DNA of 10,692 nucleotides from Geobacter sp. UBA4074 (GTDB lineage Bacteria > Desulfobacterota > Desulfuromonadia > Geobacterales > Pseudopelobacteraceae). A model generated the notes under the pieces. The model was not told the origin of the DNA. It saw nothing but the letters and a program-made list of their open reading frames with translations, and searched no databases. Shown one piece after another: positions 1 to 6,787 of this stretch. The stretch lies in contig DFYU01000099.1 of assembly GCA_002383415.1 (NCBI GenBank), positions 134 to 10,825 of the forward strand, in the 5' to 3' direction. Both the position numbers and the translations under genes were made by a program. Each line of letters opens with the position of its first letter. The first letter of the stretch is position 1.

Positions 1-440
1 GCCATCGGCTCCTCGATCAGGTAGACCTCCCGGGCGCCGGCCGATTCGGCCGATTCCTTGACCGCCCGCTTCTCCACCTGGGTGATGCCGGAGGGGACAC
101 AGATCACGACCCTCGGACGTACCAGCGTCTTGCGGTTGTGTACCTTGTGGATGAAGTAGCGCAGCATCTCTTCGGTGATGTCAAAGTCGGCGATCACGCC
201 GTCCTTCATCGGCCGGATGGCGGTGATGGAGCCGGGGGTACGGCCCAGCATCTGTTTGGCCTCCATGCCGACCTTGAGCACCTTCTGTTGGCCGGTGGGA
301 AGTTTCTGTACCGCCACCACCGACGGTTCCCGCACCACGATCCCCTTGCCCTTCAGGTAGACCAAGGTGTTGGCGGTGCCCAGGTCGACGGCCAGGTCGT
401 TGGAAAACATGCCGAATAATGAGTCGAAGATCTTGAACAT
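1..440 (-). CDS. mreB: MreB, rod shape-determining actin homologue (N-terminal part, cut by window edge)
   Basis: The minus strand encodes the first 146 residues of MreB; the C-terminal part lies beyond the left edge. MreB is the bacterial actin that polymerises on the inner face of the cytoplasmic membrane and directs lateral wall synthesis with MreC, MreD, RodA and PBP2. The actin-fold phosphate-binding loop is visible near residues 15-25 (DLAVDLGTANT), followed by LVYLKGKGIVVREPSVVA, AIRPMKDGVIADFDITEEML and VICVPSGITQVEKRAV, and the fragment ends in the YLIEEPMA region. All are typical of the MreB N-terminal half. The start at 440 is supported by an AAAGGAA ribosome binding site just upstream. 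The gene diverges from ileS across 169 bases. No frameshift is seen in the visible part. Confidence 0.96.
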   Translation of the reverse strand, partial: MFKIFDSLFGMFSNDLAVDLGTANTLVYLKGKGIVVREPSVVAVQKLPTGQQKVLKVGMEAKQMLGRTPGSITAIRPMKDGVIADFDITEEMLRYFIHKVHNRKTLVRPRVVICVPSGITQVEKRAVKESAESAGAREVYLIEEPM

Positions 441-474
441 CGGATCATTCCTTTCGCTGCAAAATGGACCAGAT

Positions 475-503
475 ACGCTAGCAGAAGGACTGCTTGAATG
501 CAA
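475..503 (-). promoter_or_regulatory. Candidate promoter for mreB
   Basis: Read on the minus strand, a TTGCAT -35-like box (498-503) lies 17 bases from a TAGCGT -10-like box (475-480). This would place the transcript start near 468, about 28 bases before the mreB start codon, leaving room for the AAAGGAA ribosome binding site. Each box matches the sigma-70 consensus at four positions, with ideal spacing. This is a sequence match only, and another promoter in the gap is possible. Confidence 0.35.
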
Positions 504-574
504 GGGGGAAAACGGCGCGTCGTCGGGGGTATTCTTGTCTCTTTCCTTGACTTTAGCGGCACGGGCCAGTATTT

Positions 575-583
575 TGATATAAT
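575..583 (+). promoter_or_regulatory. Extended -10 promoter for ileS
   Basis: TGATATAAT at 575-583 is a perfect sigma-70 -10 hexamer with the TGn extension. No good -35 box sits at 16-18 bases (the best is TTAGCG at 19), which fits an extended -10 promoter that can work without one. The predicted start near 590 gives a leader of only about 20 bases. A GGAG ribosome binding site at 598-601 lies 8 bases before the ATG. The leader is too short for a T-box or other riboswitch. Confidence 0.6.
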
Positions 584-609
584 TTTTCAGACCGTTTGGA
601 GTACGACCT

Positions 610-3384
610 ATGGACTACAAAGAGACCCTCAATCTTCCCCAGACCGACTTCCCGATGAAGGGCAACCTGCCCCAGCGGGAGCCGGAGCTGCTCAAAAAGT
701 GGGACCAGATTAACCTGTATGGCCAGCTTGAAGAGCGCGGCAAGGACCGTCCGAGCTACATCCTGCACGATGGCCCCCCCTACGCCAATGGCCATACCCA
801 TATCGGCCACGCCCTCAACAAGACCTTGAAGGATATCGTGCTGAAGGTGAAGCGGATGGAGGGATTTCATGCCCCTTACGTGCCGGGCTGGGACTGCCAC
901 GGCCTGCCGATCGAGCTGCAGGTGGAGAAAAACCTGGGGTCGAAAAAGCATCAGATGACCAAGGCCGAGATGCGCAAGGAATGCCGTGTCTATGCCCAGA
1001 AGTTCATCGACATCCAGCGCGAGGAGTTCAAGCGGCTGGGGGTGCTGGGTGACTGGGACAACCCGTACCTGACCATGAACTACGAGTACGAGGGGCTGAC
1101 CGCGGCCGAGCTGGCCAAGTTTGCCAAAAACGGCGGTCTGTACCGCGGCAAGAAGCCGGTGCATTGGTGCTCTTCCTGTGTGACCGCCCTGGCCGAGGCC
1201 GAGGTGGAGTACGCCGACCATAACTCCCACTCGGTGTTCGTCAAATTCGCGCTGACCGATGACGTCAGCGCTGCCATCCCCGCCCTGGGCGGCAAGCAAG
1301 CCTCGGTGGTGATCTGGACCACCACTCCCTGGACCCTGCCGGCCAACCTGGCCATCGCCATGCACCCCGAGTTCGATTATGTCGCCCTGGAAACGGAGCA
1401 GGGGGTTCTGATCGTGGCCGAAGGCTTGAAGGATCAGTTCCTGTCCGCCAATGGCCTCACTGGCAGCGTTATTGCAACCTTCAGGGCCACCGTCCTCGAA
1501 CGCAAAAACTGCCGGCATCCCTTCTACGACCGTAACTCGGTGATCCTGCTGGGCGAGCATGTCACCCTGGAGGCCGGTACCGGTTGTGTCCACACCGCCC
1601 CCGGTCACGGCCAGGATGACTATGAGCTGGCCCTGAAAGAAGGGCTGGAGATCTACAACCCGGTGGACAACTACGGCCGCTACCTGAAGACGCTGGAGTT
1701 CTTCGGCGGCATGAGCGTACAGGAAGGCAACACCGCCGTGATCGAGAAGTTGATCGAGGTCGGCGCCCTGATCGGCCAGAGCAAGATTTCCCACTCCTAT
1801 CCCCACTGCTGGCGTTGCAAAAAGCCGATCATCTTCCGGGCCACCGAGCAGTGGTTCATCAGCATGCAGGCCAATGGTCTGCGTGCAAAATCTCTGGAAG
1901 AGATCGACAAGGTCCAGTGGATCCCCAAGTGGGGCCGCGAGCGGATCCACGGCATGATTGAGAACCGTCCCGACTGGTGCATCTCCCGGCAACGTTCCTG
2001 GGGGGTGCCGATCACCGCCTTTTCCTGCAGGGAGTGCGGCGAGTATCTGGTGGACGGTGCGGTGATGGATCATGTGGCTGAACTGTTCAAGCAACACAGT
2101 TCCGACATCTGGTTTGAGTGGGAGGCGGAAAAACTGCTGCCGGCCGCTACCCGTTGTTCGAAGTGCGGCAAGGCTGATTTTGAGAAGGAGATGGATATCC
2201 TGGATGTCTGGTTCGATTCCGGCGTCTCACACGCCGCCGTACTGGAGTCCAACCCCAAGCTGTCCAGCCCGGCCGACCTGTACCTGGAGGGCAGCGACCA
2301 GCACCGCGGCTGGTTCCACTCGTCCCTTTTGGAGAGTGTCGGCACCCGCGGCCATGCACCGTACAAGAGTGTCCTGACCCACGGCTTTGTGCTGGATGGT
2401 CAGGGCCGCAAGATGAGCAAGTCGATGGGCAACGTGGTGGCACCTGAGGATGTGATCAAGAAGCTGGGCGCCGACATCCTGCGGCTGTGGTGTGCCGCCC
2501 AGGACTACCGCGACGATTCGCGCATCTCACAGGAGATCCTCAATCGGGTGGCCGAGGCCTACCGCCGCATCCGCAACACCTGCCGCTACCTGCTGGCCAA
2601 CCTGCACGATTTCAAGCCGGCCAGCCAGACCGTCACCTTTGATCAGCTACCGGAGCTGGACCGCTGGGCACTGCACCAGCTGGAGCTGTTGAAGGAGCGG
2701 GTGCTCACCTCCTATCAGGAGTTGGAATTCCATAGCATCTACCAGGAGATCAACGCCTTCTGCGCGGTTGAGATGAGCGCCTTCTACCTGGATATCCTCA
2801 AAGATCGGCTCTACACCAGCAAGGCCGACTCCCACAACCGCTGGGCGGCCCAGACCGTGATGTACCGCATTCTGGACAGCCTGTTGCGGCTTTTGGCGCC
2901 GTTGCTCTCCTTCACTGCCGACGAGGCCTGGGCCTATCTGCCGGGCGAGCATGAGGCCAGCGTCCACCTGGCCGCCTTCCCGCAGCCCAGCCCCGAGGTA
3001 AAGGACGATGCCCTGGTGGAACGCTGGGAACGGATCATCAAGATCCGCGGCGAAGTGCTCAAGGCATTGGAACAGGCCCGGGTGGCCAAGACGATTGGGC
3101 TTTCGCTGGATGCCTCGGTGACCCTGGCCGCCAGCGGCGAGCTGCGTGCGTTTCTGGAGGGCTACGTCGCCGACCTGCCGACGATCCTGATCGTCTCCCA
3201 GGTGCATCTGGTTGATACATTGGAGGGCGACTGCCTGACTGCAGAAACGGTGGAGGGGCTGAAGATTGCCGTGGCCGCCGCCAAAGGCGACAAGTGCGAA
3301 CGCTGCTGGCACTACAGTGAGCAACTGGGTACCGACAGCAACCACCCCACCATCTGCCCCACCTGCGCTGAGGCGGTGAACTAG
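610..3384 (+). CDS. ileS: Isoleucyl-tRNA synthetase
   Basis: This 924-residue class I aminoacyl-tRNA synthetase charges tRNA-Ile with isoleucine in the cytoplasm and edits mischarged valine. The HIGH signature is intact at residues 64-67 (ANGHTHIGHALNK) and the KMSKS loop at 601-605. The CP1 editing domain shows TTTPWTLPAN (237-246) and GCVHTAPGHGQDDY (325-338), with conserved Asp residues at 336/337. The C-terminal zinc finger has Cys896, Cys899, Cys916 and Cys919. Length and zinc tail are typical of the bacterial (type 1) enzyme. The start at 610 has GGAG 8 bases upstream. lspA follows after 2 bases, so the two are almost certainly co-transcribed; ileS-lspA pairing is common in bacteria. 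Long open frames antisense to it are composition artefacts. Confidence 0.98.
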   Translation: MDYKETLNLPQTDFPMKGNLPQREPELLKKWDQINLYGQLEERGKDRPSYILHDGPPYANGHTHIGHALNKTLKDIVLKVKRMEGFHAPYVPGWDCHGLPIELQVEKNLGSKKHQMTKAEMRKECRVYAQKFIDIQREEFKRLGVLGDWDNPYLTMNYEYEGLTAAELAKFAKNGGLYRGKKPVHWCSSCVTALAEAEVEYADHNSHSVFVKFALTDDVSAAIPALGGKQASVVIWTTTPWTLPANLAIAMHPEFDYVALETEQGVLIVAEGLKDQFLSANGLTGSVIATFRATVLERKNCRHPFYDRNSVILLGEHVTLEAGTGCVHTAPGHGQDDYELALKEGLEIYNPVDNYGRYLKTLEFFGGMSVQEGNTAVIEKLIEVGALIGQSKISHSYPHCWRCKKPIIFRATEQWFISMQANGLRAKSLEEIDKVQWIPKWGRERIHGMIENRPDWCISRQRSWGVPITAFSCRECGEYLVDGAVMDHVAELFKQHSSDIWFEWEAEKLLPAATRCSKCGKADFEKEMDILDVWFDSGVSHAAVLESNPKLSSPADLYLEGSDQHRGWFHSSLLESVGTRGHAPYKSVLTHGFVLDGQGRKMSKSMGNVVAPEDVIKKLGADILRLWCAAQDYRDDSRISQEILNRVAEAYRRIRNTCRYLLANLHDFKPASQTVTFDQLPELDRWALHQLELLKERVLTSYQELEFHSIYQEINAFCAVEMSAFYLDILKDRLYTSKADSHNRWAAQTVMYRILDSLLRLLAPLLSFTADEAWAYLPGEHEASVHLAAFPQPSPEVKDDALVERWERIIKIRGEVLKALEQARVAKTIGLSLDASVTLAASGELRAFLEGYVADLPTILIVSQVHLVDTLEGDCLTAETVEGLKIAVAAAKGDKCERCWHYSEQLGTDSNHPTICPTCAEAVN

Positions 3385-3386
3385 GT

Positions 3387-3875
3387 ATGGGACGTTGGTC
3401 CCTGTTCAGTCTGATCGTGGTGCTGGGACTGGTGGCAGATCAGGCCAGCAAGCTGTATATCCATGGCTCCATGAGCATGTATCAGAGCATCCCGGTGCTG
3501 GATGGTCTGTTCAACATCACCTACCTGCGTAACAAGGGGGCGGCCTTCAGTTTCCTTGCCAACGCCTCCTGGCGGATTCCGTTCTTCATCACCGTCACTT
3601 TGGTGGCAGCGGTGGTGATTCTGGTGGTGCTGCGCAAGCTGCGAGTGGATCAACGCCTGGCCCAGGTGGCCCTAGCGATGATCTTTTCCGGCGCCATCGG
3701 CAATCTGATCGATCGGATACGGCTGGGCGAGGTGATCGATTTTCTGGATGTCTACTGGAAGAGCTATCATTGGCCTGCCTTCAACGTGGCCGATTCGCTG
3801 ATCTGTGTCGGAGTGGCCCTGGTGGCCTTTGATATGCTGCAGGAAGAGCGGAGACAGCTGCGACAGGGACATTAG
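3387..3875 (+). CDS. lspA: Lipoprotein signal peptidase (signal peptidase II)
   Basis: This 162-residue inner-membrane aspartyl protease (family A8) removes the signal peptide from prolipoproteins after Lgt has added diacylglycerol to the lipobox Cys. Four hydrophobic segments are visible, at about residues 5-22, 62-83, 92-110 and 134-151. Conserved blocks are VADQASK (Asp18), NITYLRNKGAAF, GAIGNLIDRI (Asn106, Asp109), VIDFLD (Asp118) and FNVADS (Asn133, Asp136). The catalytic aspartate pair lies among Asp109, Asp118 and Asp136, all present. Length matches the family. The ATG is 2 bases after the ileS stop. The nearest Shine-Dalgarno-like sequence, GAGG at 3370-3373, is inside ileS and rather far, so translation is probably coupled to ileS. 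Confidence 0.97.
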   Translation: MGRWSLFSLIVVLGLVADQASKLYIHGSMSMYQSIPVLDGLFNITYLRNKGAAFSFLANASWRIPFFITVTLVAAVVILVVLRKLRVDQRLAQVALAMIFSGAIGNLIDRIRLGEVIDFLDVYWKSYHWPAFNVADSLICVGVALVAFDMLQEERRQLRQGH

Positions 3876-3885
3876 CAGATGGTGG

Positions 3886-3929
3886 CAATGGCACCCACGC
3901 TGTGCTATGGTTACAGCGTGGGTGCATTG
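3886..3929. repeat. Long inverted repeat (hairpin) downstream of lspA
   Basis: A perfect 13-base inverted repeat (3891-3903 against 3913-3925, GCACCCACGCTGT and its complement) flanks a 9-base loop. Four further pairs (CAAT 3886-3889 with ATTG 3926-3929) extend it to a 17-pair stem with one bulged G at 3890. It begins 10 bases after the lspA stop. No run of T follows on either strand; on the plus strand the stem is followed by six A residues. It is therefore not a classical intrinsic terminator. It may protect the 3' end of ileS-lspA RNA, or partly terminate ahead of the next small gene. Confidence 0.7.
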
Positions 3930-3964
3930 AAAAAACCATGAGGGCGTGCAGGGGCTGAGTGCCC

Positions 3965-3975
3965 AGGGGGAGGGG
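3965..3975 (+). promoter_or_regulatory. Strong ribosome binding site of the small membrane protein gene
   Basis: A purine tract, AGGGGGAGGGG, ends 2 bases before the ATG at 3978. Its GGAGG core at 3969-3973 sits 4 bases from the start. It is the best reason to accept the 72-residue reading frame as a real gene and to choose this start rather than the ATG at 3959 in another frame. Confidence 0.6.
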
Positions 3976-3977
3976 TC

Positions 3978-4196
3978 ATGCCGATTATTGTGGAGGTCAT
4001 CCTGGCTTCAGGCGCCATGATACTGGGCGTATTCGCCGTGTTCCTGCTGGTCTTCCTGGTTGCGCTGATGCTCTTGCCGGTGGAGAAATCGCTTTCCAAG
4101 GCGGTTTGGGAGATGACCGCACCTCCCCGCAAACGGCCAGCACAGCAGCAAGATACCAGCCCCGGCTTTAAGGGCTTCAGCCAGAAGCATCGCTGA
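3978..4196 (+). CDS. Small single-pass membrane protein, unknown function
   Basis: This 72-residue reading frame encodes an unbroken hydrophobic stretch at about residues 3-35 (ending VFLVALMLLPVEK), long enough for one membrane span. A polar, basic C-terminal tail follows (PPRKRP, GFKGFSQKHR), and the positive-inside rule would place it in the cytoplasm. I do not recognise a family. Support comes from the strong ribosome binding site, the membrane-protein composition and a rho-independent terminator 31 bases after its stop. It sits 102 bases downstream of lspA on the same strand. It could be the last gene of the ileS-lspA unit or be read from its own promoter; no clear promoter is visible in the gap apart from the hairpin. 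Confidence 0.65.
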   Translation: MPIIVEVILASGAMILGVFAVFLLVFLVALMLLPVEKSLSKAVWEMTAPPRKRPAQQQDTSPGFKGFSQKHR

Positions 4197-4226
4197 TCTG
4201 CTGGCAGCTGCACACTAGACAGATGG

Positions 4227-4258
4227 ACGGGGGCACCGGTAACGGGCTCCCGTTTTTT
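4227..4258 (+). terminator. Rho-independent terminator after the small membrane protein gene
   Basis: An 8-pair stem (4227-4234 with 4246-4253, ACGGGGGC against GCTCCCGT, one G-U pair) closes an 11-base loop and runs straight into a T tract (4253-4258). It ends the plus-strand ileS-lspA-small protein unit. It overlaps the TAA stop codon (4257-4259) of the convergent gene on the minus strand. In the minus direction no T run follows the stem, so it acts mainly for plus-strand transcripts. Confidence 0.75.
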
Positions 4259-4664
4259 ATAGGTCGCCGGTGATCCGTTGCAGTTCGTACAGCTTGGGGT
4301 TCACCGTCTGGACGCAGCTGATCAGCTGCCGCAGGGTCGGCTCATCAATGCCGGTCTCCTCGTCAGTGTCCTGGAAAAAGGGAAATCCCTTAGGGAGCGG
4401 GGTCAGCTGGCCATCTTTGAGCAGTTGTACATCCACCAGATCGTTGACCCGTCCGCTGGCCTCCCAGGGGTCGCGGTAATTGAACTGGCGTGCCACGATA
4501 TGCAGGGTTATGCCGTTGGGGAAGATTCCCTTGGCCTCAAAGGAAAACTCTCGCGGTGCGCTGTAATGCTCCGAACGGCCCGAACGGGCCATTACCTCAG
4601 CGCCGGCCGCTTCCAGCAGTTCCCGGACCGAATCGGCGGTCATCGGTTGTAGAGGTGTCTCCAT
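4257..4664 (-). CDS. Conserved-looking hypothetical protein, 135 residues
   Basis: I do not recognise this protein. It is soluble, with no signal peptide, no membrane span and a single Cys (117). Residues 1-30 look helical (ADSVRELLEAAGAEVMA). Residues 40-62 alternate as expected of beta strands (FSFEAKGIFPNGITLHIVAR). The C-terminal third (PTLRQLISCVQTVNPKLYEL) looks helical again, suggesting a small alpha/beta domain. The start at 4664 has a GAGG ribosome binding site 5 bases upstream, and codon use resembles that of its neighbours. It diverges from the glycosylase gene, and the two ATG codons share two bases inside CCATGG, so any promoter for one lies within the other's reading frame. It ends inside a plus-strand terminator. 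Confidence 0.75.
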   Translation of the reverse strand: METPLQPMTADSVRELLEAAGAEVMARSGRSEHYSAPREFSFEAKGIFPNGITLHIVARQFNYRDPWEASGRVNDLVDVQLLKDGQLTPLPKGFPFFQDTDEETGIDEPTLRQLISCVQTVNPKLYELQRITGDL

Positions 4665-5622
4665 GGTTTCCTCACAGACAAAAAGTTCTGGTGCAGCCTA
4701 CCTGAAAGCGGTAGCTGACCGCAAGGGGCTAGCTGAGGCTTGGCCGGTGGGCCAGGATACCCCTGACGAGATGGCCTTGAAGGCACAGGTAGACCGTCAA
4801 GGAGTGTCGGCAGCGGTTGTTTCCGCCTTTCAGCGGCTGGTGTACGCCTTTGCCGTCGAACAGGGGCGTGATCTGCCCTGGCGTCGCGCCTCTGATCCCT
4901 GGCAGGTGCTGGTGTCCGAGGTGATGCTGCAGCAGACCCAGGTCGAGCGGGTGATCCCCAAATACACCGCATTTATGGAGCGTTTTCTCGGGCCGGTGGC
5001 TCTGGCAGCGGCGCCGATCCCCGAACTGCTGGCCGCCTGGCAGGGGTTGGGGTACAACCGCCGGGCACTGAACCTGCAGCGGGCGGCACAGCAGGTGGTT
5101 ACGCAGTGGGACGGCAGACTGCCTGACGCCCCGGCACAGCTGCAGCAACTGCCCGGTATCGGTCCCTATACCGCCGGGGCAATTGCCGCCTTTGCCTTCA
5201 ACCGGCCCACAGTGTTTCTTGAAACCAATATCCGCGCCGTGCTGCTACACCTGTTCTGCGGCGATCAACACGCAGTGCCGGACAAGGAGCTGCTGTCGCT
5301 GGCGGAGCAGGTACTCGATCATGACCGTCCTCGCGACTGGTACAACGCCCTGATGGATTACGGCAGCGACCTGAAGCGGCGCTTTCCCAACCCCAGCCGT
5401 CGCAGTCGGCATCACAGCGTGCAGAGCCGTTTCGAGGGATCGGACCGTCAGGTGCGCGGTGCCCTGTTGCGGCTGCTGCTGGATAGCGATGGCCTGACCG
5501 TTGCCGCCATCAGGCAGGCGCTGGAGGTTGAGTCCGATCGTCTGCAGCGCATTATTGAGGGGCTGGTGCGGGAGGGGTTCCTGCAGCGCCAGGGCAGACG
5601 TTACCTTATACCGTCAGCCTGA
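4663..5622 (+). CDS. HhH-GPD DNA glycosylase, MutY-like, lacking the iron-sulfur cluster
   Basis: This 319-residue base-excision repair glycosylase is related to the A/G-specific adenine glycosylase MutY. MutY features present are LPWR (71-74), SEVMLQQTQV (85-94) with catalytic Glu86, QGLGYNRRALNLQRAA (127-142), and the helix-hairpin-helix LPGIGPYTAGAI (163-174) with Tyr169 where EndoIII has its catalytic Lys. Departures: the catalytic Asp of the family is Glu187 in LETNIRAV, and the four-Cys [4Fe-4S] loop after ALMDYGS is absent (the only Cys is Cys199), replaced by NPSRRSRHHSVQSRFEGS (243-260). The last 55 residues resemble a winged helix rather than the MutY C-terminal domain. Residues 1-50 are an extension with less GC-biased codons. 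The ATG at 4663 has GAGG 7 bases upstream, but Met37 (4771) is an alternative start. The true substrate is uncertain. Confidence 0.88.
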   Translation: MVSSQTKSSGAAYLKAVADRKGLAEAWPVGQDTPDEMALKAQVDRQGVSAAVVSAFQRLVYAFAVEQGRDLPWRRASDPWQVLVSEVMLQQTQVERVIPKYTAFMERFLGPVALAAAPIPELLAAWQGLGYNRRALNLQRAAQQVVTQWDGRLPDAPAQLQQLPGIGPYTAGAIAAFAFNRPTVFLETNIRAVLLHLFCGDQHAVPDKELLSLAEQVLDHDRPRDWYNALMDYGSDLKRRFPNPSRRSRHHSVQSRFEGSDRQVRGALLRLLLDSDGLTVAAIRQALEVESDRLQRIIEGLVREGFLQRQGRRYLIPSA

Positions 5623-6781
5623 GTTCCAGCCCCCAGGGGGCCGGCCGCTCGCCTTCCTGCGTCAGCACCCACAGGGTGGGGAACTCCATCCGCTCCGGCA
5701 CCGGGCCGATGCCGTCGGTCAGGTAGATCACCGCCGCCGGCAGGGGATGCAGGGTCTTGGCGTAGTCGAACACCGGCCGCAGGTCGGTGAAGCCGCCGCC
5801 GTCGTAGCGTTGGGCCACGAAGGAGCTGGTGCTGAAGGCCTCCACCCGCTGTATGCGGCTGTTGGCGTAGACCACCGTCAGCTGGCAGTCGCGACCCCGC
5901 GCCAGGCTGACCAGTTCGGCGGCAAAGGCCTCCCGCAGCGCCACGATATTGGTGGAGTCGCTGACGTCGACTCCCACCAGCAGGTTTAGTTTGCGGCGTT
6001 TGCGAATGCCGGGGGTGCTGTGCTCAAAGCGCCGGTGTTCACGCATCCAGGTGGTGCTGCGGCCGGTACGGCCGGCAGTGGCGAAGAACTGCCGCAGTAC
6101 CTGCCGCCAGGGGATCGGCGCCGGTTGCAGCAGGTGGTCAACCACAGCGCGGATATCGGCCGGCGTCTGTCCGTCGCTGCCCTGCAGGGCATCACGCACC
6201 AGGCTGCGCACCATCTCTTCCGCCAGGGTCAGCGGCGTACCGTCGGCCTCCTGCCAGGCCTCGTGGCTGTCGATGGTCTCGGCCTCCTTGAGCGCATCAG
6301 CCGGTCCTGTGCCGGCAGAACCACCCTGGCAGTCCTGCTGATTGCCTCCGGCACCGCTGCCATCTACATTCCCGAAATCAAAGGTCGGCACGATCAGGTC
6401 GTAGTACTCCTCGGCAGCCAGCCCCGTTTCCAGCCGGTAGTTGGCGGGCTGCAGGGCGCCGGGCGGCAGGTTTGCAATGCCGGGGTTAATGGCCAGGTCG
6501 CAGGCTACGTCCCAGTCGTGGGGGTTGCGCTGCCGCCGTCGCAACGGATGCAGATGCAGCAGATGCTTGAGCAGATGCTCCAGCAGTGCCTCCTGCTGGA
6601 GCGGCTGCAGGGAACCGAAGGCAGGCCCGTCCACGCTGAGTACCGGGATGCCGTCGCGAATGGTGATGCCGGCGCTTTTGGTCTGATCGTGCAAGGCTTC
6701 CCGGCGCAGGTTGAGCAGTAGGTGACCATAGAAGGGGCGACTCTTCAGCAGGCGGATAATGGCGTTTTCAAGGCTGGTCAT
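5606..6781 (-). CDS. VWA-like domain protein with DUF2201-type metallopeptidase-like N-terminus
   Basis: The 391-residue protein has two parts. Residues 1-130 resemble the putative metallopeptidase-like DUF2201 N-terminal domain (RPFYGHLL, then EHLLKHLLHLH at 68-78, then DVACDLAINPGI at 91-102). Residues 265-391 form a VWA-like domain whose metal site is complete: DVSDS (Asp272, Ser274, Ser276), Thr332 in GGGFTDL and Asp356 in YLTDG. A Gly/Asn/Gln-rich linker spans 138-160. Relatives usually work with a MoxR-type AAA ATPase, perhaps in metal insertion or complex remodelling; no such gene is in the window. The frame stays open to 7012, but the ATG at 6781 is chosen because DUF2201-like sequence begins there and a sigma-70 promoter lies immediately upstream. 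No Shine-Dalgarno sequence precedes it. Its end overlaps the glycosylase gene by 17 bases. Confidence 0.88.
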   Translation of the reverse strand: MTSLENAIIRLLKSRPFYGHLLLNLRREALHDQTKSAGITIRDGIPVLSVDGPAFGSLQPLQQEALLEHLLKHLLHLHPLRRRQRNPHDWDVACDLAINPGIANLPPGALQPANYRLETGLAAEEYYDLIVPTFDFGNVDGSGAGGNQQDCQGGSAGTGPADALKEAETIDSHEAWQEADGTPLTLAEEMVRSLVRDALQGSDGQTPADIRAVVDHLLQPAPIPWRQVLRQFFATAGRTGRSTTWMREHRRFEHSTPGIRKRRKLNLLVGVDVSDSTNIVALREAFAAELVSLARGRDCQLTVVYANSRIQRVEAFSTSSFVAQRYDGGGFTDLRPVFDYAKTLHPLPAAVIYLTDGIGPVPERMEFPTLWVLTQEGERPAPWGLELRLTV

Positions 6782-6787
6782 GCTGTC

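Noticed and set aside
584..609. T-box or other riboswitch in front of ileS
   Set aside because: The leader predicted from the extended -10 promoter is about 20 bases, too short for a T-box, and no specifier stem or antiterminator is visible in the whole gap.
441..609. A small gene or RNA in the mreB-ileS gap
   Set aside because: The gap contains only promoter-like elements and ribosome binding sites. Short frames across it lack start signals and overlap the neighbours.
774..780. Run of seven C in ileS as a slippage or frameshift site
   Set aside because: The frame continues cleanly through the HDGPPYANG motif, and Pro codons explain the run.
553..2097. A 514-codon open frame antisense to ileS
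   Set aside because: It lies wholly against a clear essential gene in a GC-rich sequence, where stop codons are rare on the opposite strand. Its translation is low in complexity, resembles no family, and has no ribosome binding site that I can see.
6020..6721. A 233-codon open frame on the plus strand inside the VWA-like gene, and similar frames at 2647-3345 and 8080-8649
   Set aside because: All are shadows of well-supported genes on the other strand, with no recognisable domains.
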